Shown piece by piece: positions 18,916 to 27,832 of a stretch of DNA of 64,000 nucleotides. Each line of letters opens with the position of its first letter. The first letter of the stretch is position 1. Origin of the DNA: Desulfosarcina alkanivorans (GTDB lineage Bacteria; Desulfobacterota; Desulfobacteria; Desulfobacterales; Desulfosarcinaceae); contig NZ_AP021874.1 of the NCBI RefSeq assembly GCF_009688945.1, positions 4,154,001-4,218,000 of the forward strand, read 5' to 3'. The notes under the pieces were generated by a model. The model had not been told where the DNA came from, searched no databases, and saw only the letters and a program-made list of their open reading frames with translations. The translations under genes were made by a program, and so were the position numbers.

Positions 18916-20532
18916 CTACATTCTGAAATTCCCATAGCCAAACACATCGTGCCGGATGGGAGCATTCAGCGCCGCGGAGATCCCCAGACCCAGCACGTCG
19001 CGGGTCTTGGCCGGATCGATGATGCCGTCATCCCACAAGTTGGTTGTGCTGTGATATGCATCGCCTTCCCTGATGGTCGCTTCGATGACCGGTTTCTGGA
19101 TGGCGGCCACCTCGTCATCGGTCAACAGCGGCATGCCGGTCCGAACCCGCTGATCGTTTTGCAGCGTGACCAGCACATCGGCCGCTTGTTGCCCACCCAT
19201 GACGCCGATCTGGTGGTTGGGCCAGCTCCAAAGAAATCGCGGGCCATAGGCCCTTCCGCACATCGCATAATTACCGGCGCCGAAGGACGCCCCCACCATC
19301 ACCGTGAACTTGGGCACCGTGGCCGTGGCCACGGCATTGACCATTTTGTGGCCGTTTTTGGTGATGCCGCCGCGCTCGTAATCCTTTCCGATGATGAAAC
19401 CGGTAATGTTCTGTAAAAACACAAGCGGTATTTTGCGGCGGTCGCACAGTTGGATGAACTGGGTGCCCTTGAGTGCACATTCGGAGAACAAAATGCCGTT
19501 ATTGCCCAGAATGCCCACGGGGTAGCCGTGAATATGTGCGAAACCACAAATAAGGGTCGGCCCATACATTTCCTTGAATTCGATAAATTCGCTACCGTCG
19601 ACGATTCGAATGATGACTTCCCGGATATCATACGGTGCGGCGATGTCCCGCGGAACGATTCCGTATATCTCTTTGGGATCGAACAAAGGCGGCTTGGGCG
19701 CTTTGGTGGTCAGCCGGGATTTGCGGGAGTCCGGCAGATTGGACACAAGTTGGCGAACGATCTCGATGGCATGGGCATCATCTTCGGCATAGTAATCGGA
19801 AACACCCGATTCGGCGCAGTGCAACTCCGCCCCGCCCAATTCGTCGGCCGTAACCTCCTCTCCGGTGGCCGCCTTGACCAGCGGTGGCCCGCCCAGGAAA
19901 ATAGCCCCATGACCCTTGACGTGAACCACCTCATCACTCATGGCCGGGATATAGGCTCCCCCGGCCGTGCAAAGACCCATGACGGCAGTGATCTGAGGAA
20001 TGCCCATTTTGCTGATAACTGCCTGGTTATAAAAAACCCGCCCCCCATCGTCGAAATCAGGAAACACCTCGGCTTGAAGCGGTAAAAATCCACCAGCGGA
20101 ATCCAGCAGGTTTACGATCGGCAGGCGGTTTTCCATAGCGATCGTCTGGCCGCGCAGGGTTTTCTTAACTCCCATCGGATAAAGGGCACCGCCTTTGATG
20201 CTGGGATCGCTGATCGAGACAAACACCTCCTTGCCCCCGACGATGCCGATCCCTGTGATCATTCCGGCTTTGTGAACCTTGCCGTCATAAAGGCCTCTTG
20301 CAGCCAGAGGCGCGATCTCCAAAAAGGGCGTGTTCGGATCCAGCAACCGTTCCAGTTTTTCTTTCGTTGGCAGTTTGCCGATTTCCGCAAGCCGCATCAT
20401 TGCCTTTTCCGAACGTTGTTCCCATGCAGTCTTCAACTCTGTCTGCAAGCTTTCCACCAGCACCGCCATCGATTCGTAATTCTCTAAATATTCGTCCGAA
20501 TGGGTATCGATTCTGGACTCGATCACGCTCAT
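18916..20532 (-). CDS. Acyl-CoA carboxylase carboxyltransferase subunit, methylcrotonyl/geranyl-CoA type, copy 2
   Basis: This 538-residue protein differs from copy 1 at only a few residues, all near the N-terminus. These include Ile/Val and Glu/Lys in the first 20 residues and Gly for Ala in LLDSAGGFLPLQ. The methylcrotonyl/geranyl-type signature NITGFIIG and the CGRAYGPRFLW stretch are intact. The start at 20532 keeps its GGAG site. The insertion begins only 38 bases upstream at 20571, so any promoter now must lie within or beyond the insertion. Confidence 0.9.
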   Translation of the reverse strand: MSVIESRIDTHSDEYLENYESMAVLVESLQTELKTAWEQRSEKAMMRLAEIGKLPTKEKLERLLDPNTPFLEIAPLAARGLYDGKVHKAGMITGIGIVGGKEVFVSISDPSIKGGALYPMGVKKTLRGQTIAMENRLPIVNLLDSAGGFLPLQAEVFPDFDDGGRVFYNQAVISKMGIPQITAVMGLCTAGGAYIPAMSDEVVHVKGHGAIFLGGPPLVKAATGEEVTADELGGAELHCAESGVSDYYAEDDAHAIEIVRQLVSNLPDSRKSRLTTKAPKPPLFDPKEIYGIVPRDIAAPYDIREVIIRIVDGSEFIEFKEMYGPTLICGFAHIHGYPVGILGNNGILFSECALKGTQFIQLCDRRKIPLVFLQNITGFIIGKDYERGGITKNGHKMVNAVATATVPKFTVMVGASFGAGNYAMCGRAYGPRFLWSWPNHQIGVMGGQQAADVLVTLQNDQRVRTGMPLLTDDEVAAIQKPVIEATIREGDAYHSTTNLWDDGIIDPAKTRDVLGLGISAALNAPIRHDVFGYGNFRM

Positions 20533-20570
20533 TGCGCCTGGCTCCTTCGTCATGCATGTCTATTATTATA

Positions 20571-21649
20571 TTCGGTTCTCTATAATGCTCCGGTTAATGC
20601 GTAATACTCAGAAATCGGGTCAAGATCCCATGGGATCTGTAACCAGGTTATGCGGGGTGTTCTTAGAGCCTGCTGAACGATGCGCATGAACTTTTTACCG
20701 ATGTTTCGAGATTTACGGCGATTGAACCGAAAGACATACTCGTCCAGACAGTTCTGAAGGTATTTCGGTTCAAAGCGCCCTTGGTCCTTTCCCCGAATTA
20801 GTCGTTTAACCAAGGTGGTAATCAGATGAGCACCATATAGTTTGTCGTAATCGCGGCTTTTGCTTTGGTTCGTTATCTCCCGTCGATACTGTTCGTTATC
20901 AATGATGTTATAGCTTCGCCAATCACCCGTGGCGATGGTGGCACCGGGCTCAATGTTGTCGAGAATAAAGGTTTCTAAAGAATATCCGGTACAATCCAAG
21001 GCAATAAGTAAACGAATGCGAACCATTCATTTTTCGATGTCTCAACGTTCCGCGGCAACGGCAACAATGAACTTGCCTCCAGCGCCCCGGCCCCGCTTGC
21101 CGGATCGTTGACCGCCGACGAAAAACTTGTCGACTTCGACACGGCCGGATAGCTTTTCCCTTTCGTGTCGGATCGTACATCGCCGGAGCTTTTGAAGCCA
21201 AGTCCAGGCCGTTCCATAACTGCCGAAGCCCAGCAGTTCCTTGAAATTGACCGCATTGACGCCGGATTTACGGGTGGTGAACCACCACATGGCTTTGAAC
21301 CAATAGGTGATCGGGCTTTTAGAGCTATCCATAATTGTATCGGCTGTCAAAGAATGCTGGTGTTCGCACTGGGTGCAAATATCCGGCTTTCATGAGCCAA
21401 CCAATACCGTTTGTGGCCGCATTTTTTATACACAAAGCCATCGGGCCACTTTTGTTGGAATAGATATGCGTAACAGGCTTTAGGATTAGGAAAATGTTGG
21501 TCAAATTCGATCTCGGATCTTGGAAAGTCCTCAGTAATGGTAAAGTCTGTGATGGCGGCCTACTTTTTGTTGGTTGTGAGGCCTTCATAACGCAGCCGTG
21601 TGACAGATATGGTCACAACTGGTTCACTGAAGCTTCATAAAGAACCGGA
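20571..21649 (-). mobile_element. IS1595-family insertion sequence
   Basis: The ends form imperfect inverted repeats: TTCGGTTCTCTATAATGCT at the left and, read inward from the right, TCCGGTTCTTTATGAAGCT. The 8-base flanks TTATTATA (20563-20570) and TTATTAAA (21650-21657) nearly match and could be the target duplication; this family makes 8-base duplications. Copy 1 of the host module has the uninterrupted sequence, which defines the insertion well. The element sits between the carboxylase genes and their promoter. Confidence 0.85.
20580..21588 (-). pseudogene. IS1595-family transposase, frameshifted
   Basis: Three consecutive frames on the minus strand encode one transposase of about 330 residues. 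The N-terminal zinc-ribbon part includes FQQKWPDGFVYKKCGHKRYW, with one cysteine changed to tyrosine. The middle part contains TIMDSSKSPITYWFKAMWWF and RVEVDKFFVGG. The C-terminal part has ATGDWRSY and CLDEYVFRFNRRKS. The family uses a DDN/H catalytic centre on an RNase H-like fold. The frame breaks near 21340 and near 21030 make it inactive unless they are sequence errors. Confidence 0.85.
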
Positions 21650-21715
21650 TTATTAAAAAATCGTGAGGGGCCCAATTGCCCTCCGGACAACCGGGCTGCA
21701 TCCTCTCCCGAATAC

Positions 21716-21731
21716 AACAATATTCGTGCCA
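21716..21731 (-). promoter_or_regulatory. Sigma-54 (-24/-12) promoter, copy 2, separated from its operon
   Basis: On the minus strand the site reads TGGCACGAATATTGTT, the counterpart of 3700-3715. The conserved -24 block is unchanged while the spacer has mutated, which supports function. It points toward the carboxylase genes, but the 1.08-kb insertion at 20571-21649 now lies between. Transcription would have to pass through the insertion. Confidence 0.6.
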
Positions 21732-21818
21732 TTATTAGCAAAACGTTTTTAAATCGATTTATTCTTCATTTATTCATATTGTTAGTAGTATTTGACATTC
21801 TATCGTTTTGCTGTTAGC

Positions 21819-21862
21819 CATTAGGTGTGTTGCATCATTCCATTAGGTGTGTTGCATCACTG
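21819..21862 (+). repeat. 22-bp tandem duplication upstream of the activator
   Basis: CATTAGGTGTGTTGCATCAT and the following TC are repeated once with two changes (21819-21840 and 21841-21862). Copy 1 of the module has a single unit. It lies about 50 bases before the activator start and could alter an activator or repressor site, but no function is shown. Confidence 0.75.
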
Positions 21863-21910
21863 TTGAAGCAGTCAGTGTTTAAACTTAACAGTCTCAAAGA
21901 AAGCAAAACC

Positions 21911-23347
21911 ATGTCCGTGAAATGGCATACGCCAAAGGAAAACGAAAAACTGAAACGCATTCTGGACTATCTAAAAATCGCCTATTGGCTGGTGGATTTA
22001 GATTTTGTTCTGCTGGATGTAAACCGTACCTTTTTGGAACTCACAGGGGCGAAACGGGAAAAAGTTATAGGGCGGGAGATGCTCACACTGGTCAACGAGG
22101 AGGAGCGGATAAATGTACAGCTTCTTTTAAAGGAATTGACCGAAGGAAAACGTGAATCAGTAAGGTTTGAGCTATACGTATACGGACGCCAACCCAATGT
22201 GAAACATCCAATCATTTTTCATGTTTCGATTAATAAAAATCCAGAAGGCCAGCCCGAATCGGCAAATGTGCTATTAGTGGATGTAAGCGAACAAAAACAG
22301 ATCCTCGCCAGCCTTGAAAAAGAAAAAAAGATGCTTGAAAAGAAAGAGCAGGAACTTTTCCACTTTCGTAGGCAACACCGGCGAAGCAATCTGTATACCG
22401 AAATGATTGGATCCGGCTCAAAAATGGAAGCGGTTTTTGAAACAATACTCCGGTGCGCTGAGGTGGACACAAACGTATTGATCATGGGGGAAACCGGTGT
22501 TGGGAAGGAGCTCGCGGCCCGTGCGATCCACAGTCATAGCCACCGAAAAAAAGAACCATTTGTTACTGTTAACTGCGGGGCTCTTCCGGATGCGCTGATC
22601 GAATCCGAGCTTTTCGGCCACGTGAAAGGAGCCTTCACCGGAGCATCATCGAATCGTGCCGGGCTTTTTCGGGAGGCCCATCAAGGAACGCTGTTTCTGG
22701 ACGAAATTGGAGAGCTGAACAAAAACATGCAGGTCAAAATTCTTAGAGCCTTGCAAGAGCGAGAAGTTCGCCCAGTTGGTTCGGACCGGTGTTTCCCGAT
22801 TGATGTCCGCATTATTTGTGCCACTAACCGAGATCTAACATCCATGACCCAACAGGGGGACTTCCGCATAGATCTTTACTATCGTGTTGCGGTGATCTCT
22901 CTGGTGATTCCTCCTCTCAGAGAACGGCAACAGGACACTATCAAGTTAGCGATGCATTTCATCCGCAAACATCAAAAGAAAAACCGCGGGCAGCTAAAGG
23001 CCCTCGATTTAGCCACGCAACAAATGCTTCGGCGTTATCATTGGCCGGGCAATATAAGGGAACTGGAAAATGCGATTGAGCATGCACTTGCCATGAGCCA
23101 CAGCACGGAGATAACACCGGAGCATTTTCCGCTGCAGGTGATTTTCCCGGAAAGCAATACTCAACGTGGTCAATCCAGCTCCTTTGCGCAATCTATCAAC
23201 AGTGGAATAAATGCTAAAAGAGAAGAGGATCGACGCATAATTGCCGAAGCGTTGGATAAAAACGACGGCAATCAGACGGCTGCCGCTAAATCACTGGGAA
23301 TTTCTCGCGTCACTTTGTGGCGAAAGAAGAGTATGTACAATTTATAA
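21911..23347 (+). CDS. Sigma-54-dependent transcriptional activator with PAS domain
   Basis: This 478-residue activator has an N-terminal PAS domain (residues about 15-130, YWLVDLDFVLLDVNRTFLE) and a coiled linker rich in KEKKMLEKKEQEL. The AAA+ domain shows Walker A GETGVGKE, the GAFTGA loop that contacts sigma-54, GTLFLDEIGEL (Walker B) and the WPGNIRELENAIEHAL segment. It ends in a Fis-type helix-turn-helix (NQTAAAKSLGISRVTLWRK). The start at 21911 was chosen over an upstream ATG because the PAS domain follows it directly. It is divergent from the carboxylase operon and most likely activates the sigma-54-like promoters at 21716 and, in copy 1, 3700. The effector is unknown; PAS domains often sense small molecules or redox state. 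Confidence 0.92.
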   Translation: MSVKWHTPKENEKLKRILDYLKIAYWLVDLDFVLLDVNRTFLELTGAKREKVIGREMLTLVNEEERINVQLLLKELTEGKRESVRFELYVYGRQPNVKHPIIFHVSINKNPEGQPESANVLLVDVSEQKQILASLEKEKKMLEKKEQELFHFRRQHRRSNLYTEMIGSGSKMEAVFETILRCAEVDTNVLIMGETGVGKELAARAIHSHSHRKKEPFVTVNCGALPDALIESELFGHVKGAFTGASSNRAGLFREAHQGTLFLDEIGELNKNMQVKILRALQEREVRPVGSDRCFPIDVRIICATNRDLTSMTQQGDFRIDLYYRVAVISLVIPPLRERQQDTIKLAMHFIRKHQKKNRGQLKALDLATQQMLRRYHWPGNIRELENAIEHALAMSHSTEITPEHFPLQVIFPESNTQRGQSSSFAQSINSGINAKREEDRRIIAEALDKNDGNQTAAAKSLGISRVTLWRKKSMYNL

Positions 23348-23518
23348 CCCCGGCTAATGATCCAAAACGCATTGCAACAGAAACCAAGGCCTGCCCCCCG
23401 CCAGCTCATGGATCCATATCCGGCAGCAAATTAATACAGGCCCCACAAAAAACATCCCCTCTTTCAACAGCTGGAGTCATTGAGAACCTTATTCTACATG
23501 GCTGGGTAGATTTTACCG

Positions 23519-25403
23519 TACATTCCGCACCCCAAGCAGCAACGATTCGACTATTTTTCATCGCTTTATGGGGCTGTGAATGTGTCAGTTGTGACGCCAA
23601 GCGCTTTCAAATACTCAAGCTGAACAGCTTTCAATGGTTTTGCCAACTGTCTGTGGTTCCCGATGGAAACGACCATGATTGAAGAGAACTTGGTCGTCAT
23701 CATAAAGCTGGTCGGCTTTCTGGTTTTGCGTCGCACCCAACCGGGCAACTCACAGTCATTGGTCTCGACATACTGGCGCATGGAACGCTCCATCAAACGC
23801 CAGATCAAAAGGGAGATCAGCAATACCAGGCCCAACACTTCGATCCGCTGGGCCTTTTTCAGAAAAATGCTGTTTACGATGGCCGGGTCCTTCAGGAAGC
23901 TGAAGTTCTTCTCGATGCCGATCTGGCTCTTGTAAAGGGAGAGCAGTTCCGGGGCGGACCAGTCGCCTTGTTGGTCCAAAAGATTCGTCAACAGGACAAA
24001 GCAACCGGCTTCTTCCCTGAGCGGTTGCACTTTTTGCGGGGCTTCCACAACCGTCGCCGTTACGCGATATTCGTAGCGCAAAACCTTTCGGGGCTTACCG
24101 GCCGCAGGCCGGCCGCGACCGTATTTGGGGATTTTTTCAACACCAGCTTGAAGCCGGTGGTAGCTGGACGCGGATTGACGAATCAGTTTGTCTAACGCGA
24201 CCTGCGCATCGGCCTGACAATAGTACACGGTGTCCGCGAGCTTTTTGCAGTCTTTTTCAAGCTGCTTGCGGTCCTGTTTCAACATGCGATCGATGCGTTT
24301 ATGACGCCGCTTGTCATGCGCGCTGGAATGCACGACGATCGCCCGGTAGGTTTTTCCGTAAAGCTCGACGGTGCCGTCATAGGCCCGATAGCGGGCAACT
24401 GAGCGATTGGGGCGGTCGCGTTCTTCGGCCAGGCGGCCGATGTCGATCCAGTCATCGGCGGCCACGGCTTCACGAATGATCCGGCCGCACTCTTTGTAGG
24501 TCGCCGGCAGGCGGGTCAGAAACCAGGTCTGACGCCTGTCGGCTTTCTTCAGATTGTCCTCGGTGACAAATGCAGAGTCGGCCACATAGACGTACGCGCC
24601 CGGTTCAAGCCCGTGTCTGGCCATGTATGCGGAGATATTGGTCAGCAGTTCGTTGTTCAAGGTCTTGTCCGAAGCGTTGCCGTCCGTCGTGGTCCCCAAA
24701 ATGGGGATGTTGCGGTCGACACACAGCATCGATACCAGAAACTGTTTGAGGTCCGGTCGTTTGTCCTTGCTGTAACCATAGGTGATCTCAAACGGTGGAT
24801 CAACCAGATGGTAATCGCCGAATACACTCACGGAGGTCGTATCGAAATGCAGTCGTCGCGGATCGACGGCAAAAACTGTCAATGCATTCTGCGCGATCTG
24901 AGAAAACACCTTCTGGGTACCGGTCTCGAAAATCTGATCCATGGACCGGCCCAAGTTGGTATCGCAAAAGCGTTCCGGTTCGATAGCGGTGCCCAGGAGA
25001 AGCTCCGTATCCTTTTCTTCAAAAAATTCGGTCAGACGGTAAAGCGGTGTCCGTCCCGAAAGGGTGTCGAGCACCATGCCGAATACAGCCATGCCGGGGC
25101 TCAATTCCATTTGAGAACCGACCATCCGGTCGATGGTCTCCACCAGACCGATTTTTTGTGCATAAGCCTTGACGATCGGCAGATGCCTGACCTCGGTGAT
25201 GGTCAAACTTTCAGTGTCAAGCGGTGGCATGTCCCCTCCTTTGAACTGTTGTTGTCAAGATTGGGGGTAACGTACCAGCAACTAGTTGAAATGTCTAGGT
25301 ATTTTTATTTTACAGTAAATACAATATGTTAAATCGCCTATGTGGTTATTTTTGAACGATAAAAAATTTCCTAAAATCGATTCTCACGGGTGCGGAATGT
25401 AAG
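23519..25403 (-). mobile_element. IS1634-family insertion sequence
   Basis: Inverted ends TACATTCCGCACCC (23519) and GGGTGCGGAATGTA (25388-25401) flank a single transposase gene. The direct repeat TTTTACCG lies just outside both ends (23511-23518 and 25404-25411), as expected for a target duplication. The element appears complete at about 1.88 kb. Joining the flanks restores a continuous stretch on the minus strand (VINGKIYPAM then stop), so it inserted into an older coding remnant. Confidence 0.88.
23566..25230 (-). CDS. IS1634-family transposase
   Basis: This 554-residue DDE transposase is intact. The three acidic positions fall in LHFDTTSVSVFGDY, YVYVADSAFVTEDN and SQIGIEKNFSFLKDP; the last shows the Y...IE...LK signature of IS4/IS1634 enzymes. 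The N-terminal region (MVGSQMELSPGMAVFGMVLD) matches the domain usually found in this family. A GGAGGGG site precedes the start. With intact gene and ends, the element may still be mobile. Confidence 0.93.
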   Translation of the reverse strand: MPPLDTESLTITEVRHLPIVKAYAQKIGLVETIDRMVGSQMELSPGMAVFGMVLDTLSGRTPLYRLTEFFEEKDTELLLGTAIEPERFCDTNLGRSMDQIFETGTQKVFSQIAQNALTVFAVDPRRLHFDTTSVSVFGDYHLVDPPFEITYGYSKDKRPDLKQFLVSMLCVDRNIPILGTTTDGNASDKTLNNELLTNISAYMARHGLEPGAYVYVADSAFVTEDNLKKADRRQTWFLTRLPATYKECGRIIREAVAADDWIDIGRLAEERDRPNRSVARYRAYDGTVELYGKTYRAIVVHSSAHDKRRHKRIDRMLKQDRKQLEKDCKKLADTVYYCQADAQVALDKLIRQSASSYHRLQAGVEKIPKYGRGRPAAGKPRKVLRYEYRVTATVVEAPQKVQPLREEAGCFVLLTNLLDQQGDWSAPELLSLYKSQIGIEKNFSFLKDPAIVNSIFLKKAQRIEVLGLVLLISLLIWRLMERSMRQYVETNDCELPGWVRRKTRKPTSFMMTTKFSSIMVVSIGNHRQLAKPLKAVQLEYLKALGVTTDTFTAP

Positions 25404-25411
25404 TTTTACCG

Positions 25412-25700
25412 TTGATCACCGCCAGCTAAATTTGTTGGTTCAAATATCCATTCAACAGCTCCGCGTTATCGTTTTACAGACATCAAGTCCCTGAAAGATT
25501 GAGGTAGATTTGCCGCGATAGCAGGCATAGGGACCCGTAGTTGCATATGAAAAAAACCATTGTCAGGGCCAAGCTACGAAGGTCGAAGCAGGCATTGCCC
25601 ACACGTTGCCAGCTATACATGGTTTTGTTTCTTTTTAAGTCGCTCAACACGGCCAACCGATTCAACAGTGATGCAACACTGTTAATAGAAAGTCGGCAAA
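25412..25700 (-). other. Old flank of the IS1634 element with activator-leader-like sequence
   Basis: On the minus strand, AGTGTTGCATCACTGTTGAA (25661-25680) repeats the leader of the sigma-54 activator at 21849 and 3811. It is followed, after a similar length, by AAAGAAACAAAACCATGT where the activator has AAAGAAAGCAAAACCATGT. The frame after this ATG (25620) gives 45 residues that I do not recognise and that do not resemble the activator. The stretch is probably a decayed relative of the activator leader plus another gene remnant. Confidence 0.4.
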
Positions 25701-25772
25701 CAATAGCTTATCAATAAGTATCAACAATCTGTATTTATAGTATATTTAAATTGTTTAGCCAGTTGTGACGAT

Positions 25773-25788
25773 TGGCATTTTTCTTGCT
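25773..25788 (+). promoter_or_regulatory. Sigma-54 (-24/-12) promoter
   Basis: TGGCATTTTTCTTGCT keeps both invariant dinucleotides: GG at -24 and GC at -12, ten bases apart. It faces rightward toward the ACAD gene at 26600, but an IS200-type element (25893-26510) now lies between. The T-rich spacer upstream of TTGC is typical of strong sigma-54 sites. It is the best sigma-54 match I found in the window. Confidence 0.7.
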
Positions 25789-25892
25789 TTTGGTAGTCAG
25801 AGGATATGACGTGTTTTTTTTCTTTAACACTTTCAATCATAATAGTGTGGCAGTCACAGCCAAACACCGATTTAAAGTGAAAATGAAATTCT

Positions 25893-26510
25893 CCACCTGC
25901 AGCAGGTGGTATCAGGTTGCTCCATTGAAGAGGGCGTAAACGTTTGGAAAGCCCCGCTGGGGCTTGGTTTTAATTACCTATTCGAAATCCAGTTCCAGTT
26001 GTTGTTTCTCAGATTCCTCTTGTTGCCGGATATAGACTCGTATGGTTTCTTCATTTAATCCCAATGTGCTTACACAGTATCTGCGGGAGCAAAAACTTTT
26101 CGCGGATAGCTGCCTTTTCCGATGCATGTACCGATGGATGCGCACGGCACTTTTGCCTTTCAATAAACCAATCGTAAAGGCGATGCTATACTTGAGTGGA
26201 ATGATCAGGCACATGTGCACATGGTCGGGCGTTGACTTACCTTCCAGCATTTCAATCGCTCGTTGGCGGTACAAGTCCCTCAATACCTATTCAACCATAC
26301 GTTTGAATTTGCCGTACAGCTTTCTTCTCCGGTACTTCTGGGCAACCATTAAATGGTATTTACAATTCCAGCGTACATGCAATAAATTTTTCCCATCGTG
26401 CATAGGTTCTTACTCCTTTAATCCCCTTAAGGGCTTTACCGGTGAAAGAACCTATTTTATTTCTTATGGGATCGGTGGAACCTTGCCGCGTCCACCACTA
26501 AAAGTGGTGG
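25893..26510 (-). mobile_element. IS200/IS605-type element
   Basis: Two end hairpins bound a broken tnpA gene: CCACCTGC/GCAGGTGG at 25893-25909 and CCACCACT/AGTGGTGG (loop AAA) at 26492-26510. Such subterminal hairpins are the recognition sites of HUH transposases, and this family makes no inverted repeats or target duplications. A third hairpin, AAGCCCC-GCT-GGGGCTT at 25949-25965, lies just after tnpA and may end its transcript. There is no accessory tnpB gene. The element separates a sigma-54 promoter from the ACAD gene at 26600. Confidence 0.8.
25978..26403 (-). pseudogene. IS200-type transposase TnpA with internal stop
   Basis: Read from ATG at 26403 the protein begins HVRWNCKYHLMVAQKYRRRK. 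It meets a TAG at 26287-26289 and continues in the same frame with LRDLYRQRAIEMLEGKSTPD. The HUH motif is present as DHVHMCLIIP, and a tyrosine (VYIRQQEE) lies near the C-terminus. With the stop the enzyme is truncated to about 38 residues and should be inactive, although the hairpin ends could still be mobilised by another TnpA. Confidence 0.85.
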
Positions 26511-26599
26511 CTTTATGCCAGAGTTAAGCGGGTTTCAAACCGTTCTAAAATAGCCAAAAGATAACTCTCTGCCCATCAGTCACCAATGGAGACGAACAT

Positions 26600-27751
26600 A
26601 TGGAATTTCACCTAACCCGGTCACAGAAAGAGATTCAGAAGGCGGCGGGGGAATTCGCCAAGGGCGAATTTGACAAGGACCTTTCCCGAGAACTCGGAAA
26701 GCAGAGCACCTTTCCGGAAGGTCTCCGCAAGAAGGCTGCCGAACTCGGATTCATCGGTATCCATTGGCCCGAGGCATACGAAGGTGGCGGCCTCGGCATT
26801 CTGGAAAACACCCTAATTGCCGAGGAATTCTGTAAAAATGATTCTTCCCTTGGAATTGCTCTATCTCTTTCTGGGTTTGCAGCAGAAAGTCTACTGCTAT
26901 ACGGTACCAACGAACTGAAACAAATGTACATTCCCCGAATTGCTACAGGTGAAATGGTTTCCGGTGGCGCATTTTTTGAACCCGGTGAAATGTACGATCT
27001 TTCCACAACCCAAACCACGGCCAGGGCCGACGGCGATTATTGGGTAATCGACGGAAAGAAATCCGGCGTACTCAACGGCGGACAGGCGGGATGGTATTGC
27101 GTATTATGCCATACCGGCTCGGAGAAAAAGTCGCCCGACAGCCTTAGCATGTTTCTCGTAGAAGCGGATAGTAGTGGGTTATCCGCGGCTGGTGGCCAGG
27201 ATAAGTTGGGAATGCGCATGGTAGCTACGACGGATCTTCATTTTAAGGGGGTACGTGTCCCACGCTCCCATTTGATAGGAACGATGGGAATGGGCATGAA
27301 GCAGGCTAAGATTATGAGCGATCTATACCGAATCCTGGTTGCAGCCATGGCAATTGGTACGGCGCGGGGCGCATTCATCAAATCACTGACCTATGTCAAA
27401 CAGAGGGAACAGTTCGGAAAAAAGATTGGGAAACTCCAGGTTACCCGACACAAGTTGGCGGAAATGGCGTTGTCCATCGAACAGTCCGCCCTGATGACCC
27501 TTAGTGCTGCCTGGCATTTCGACAAACGTAAAAAATACGAGATGGGGATTGCCATGGCGAAGCTTTCGGCCTGCCGAACCGCTTTGGCAGTCAGCGACGA
27601 AGCGATTCAACTGCTCGGCGGATATGGCTACATGACCGAATATGAAGTTGAACGCTGCTACCGCGACGCCAAGGCCCTGGCCCTATTTGAAGACAACCCA
27701 ATGGGGGTGAAAGACGACGTAGCAGCGGGTTTTATCGGAAGAATCAATTAG
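26600..27751 (+). CDS. Acyl-CoA dehydrogenase, subunit type without catalytic glutamate
   Basis: This 383-residue ACAD has LTRSQKEIQKAAGEFAKGEF at its N-terminus, GGAFFEPGEMYDLSTTQTTA in place of the usual TEPGAGSD segment, and LLGGYGYMTEYEVERCYRDA. Both possible catalytic glutamates are missing (SDLYRILVAAM and LFEDNPMGV). Close relatives at 53420 and 58386 share these losses. Each lies in the same cluster as an ACAD of the 29861 type that has the glutamate, so it is probably one half of a two-subunit dehydrogenase. GGAG precedes the start, and the sigma-54 site at 25773 lies upstream. Confidence 0.88.
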   Translation: MEFHLTRSQKEIQKAAGEFAKGEFDKDLSRELGKQSTFPEGLRKKAAELGFIGIHWPEAYEGGGLGILENTLIAEEFCKNDSSLGIALSLSGFAAESLLLYGTNELKQMYIPRIATGEMVSGGAFFEPGEMYDLSTTQTTARADGDYWVIDGKKSGVLNGGQAGWYCVLCHTGSEKKSPDSLSMFLVEADSSGLSAAGGQDKLGMRMVATTDLHFKGVRVPRSHLIGTMGMGMKQAKIMSDLYRILVAAMAIGTARGAFIKSLTYVKQREQFGKKIGKLQVTRHKLAEMALSIEQSALMTLSAAWHFDKRKKYEMGIAMAKLSACRTALAVSDEAIQLLGGYGYMTEYEVERCYRDAKALALFEDNPMGVKDDVAAGFIGRIN

Positions 27752-27832
27752 ACCTAACGTGGCTACGTCGATGTAAATCTTGAATATGGCTGGTAGGTAG
27801 CTGCGCTACACCGCTTAAAAATAATCCACATA

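Larger units (their letters stand above)
16929..22662. repeat. Segmental duplication, copy 2 (split by an insertion)
   Basis: This is the second copy of the 1-4381 block. It comprises 16929-20570 and about 21650-22662, separated by an IS1595-type insertion. The carrier and biotin carboxylase genes and most of the carboxyltransferase gene appear base-identical to copy 1. Differences begin near position 20034 (A or G) and rise toward the intergenic region. Copy 2 also carries a 22-base tandem duplication at 21819-21862 that copy 1 lacks. Confidence 0.93.

Noticed and set aside
25893..26510. Repeated CCACC hairpins considered as a CRISPR or repeat array
   Set aside because: There are only two distinct hairpins, and they sit at the ends of an IS200 transposase gene, which explains them.
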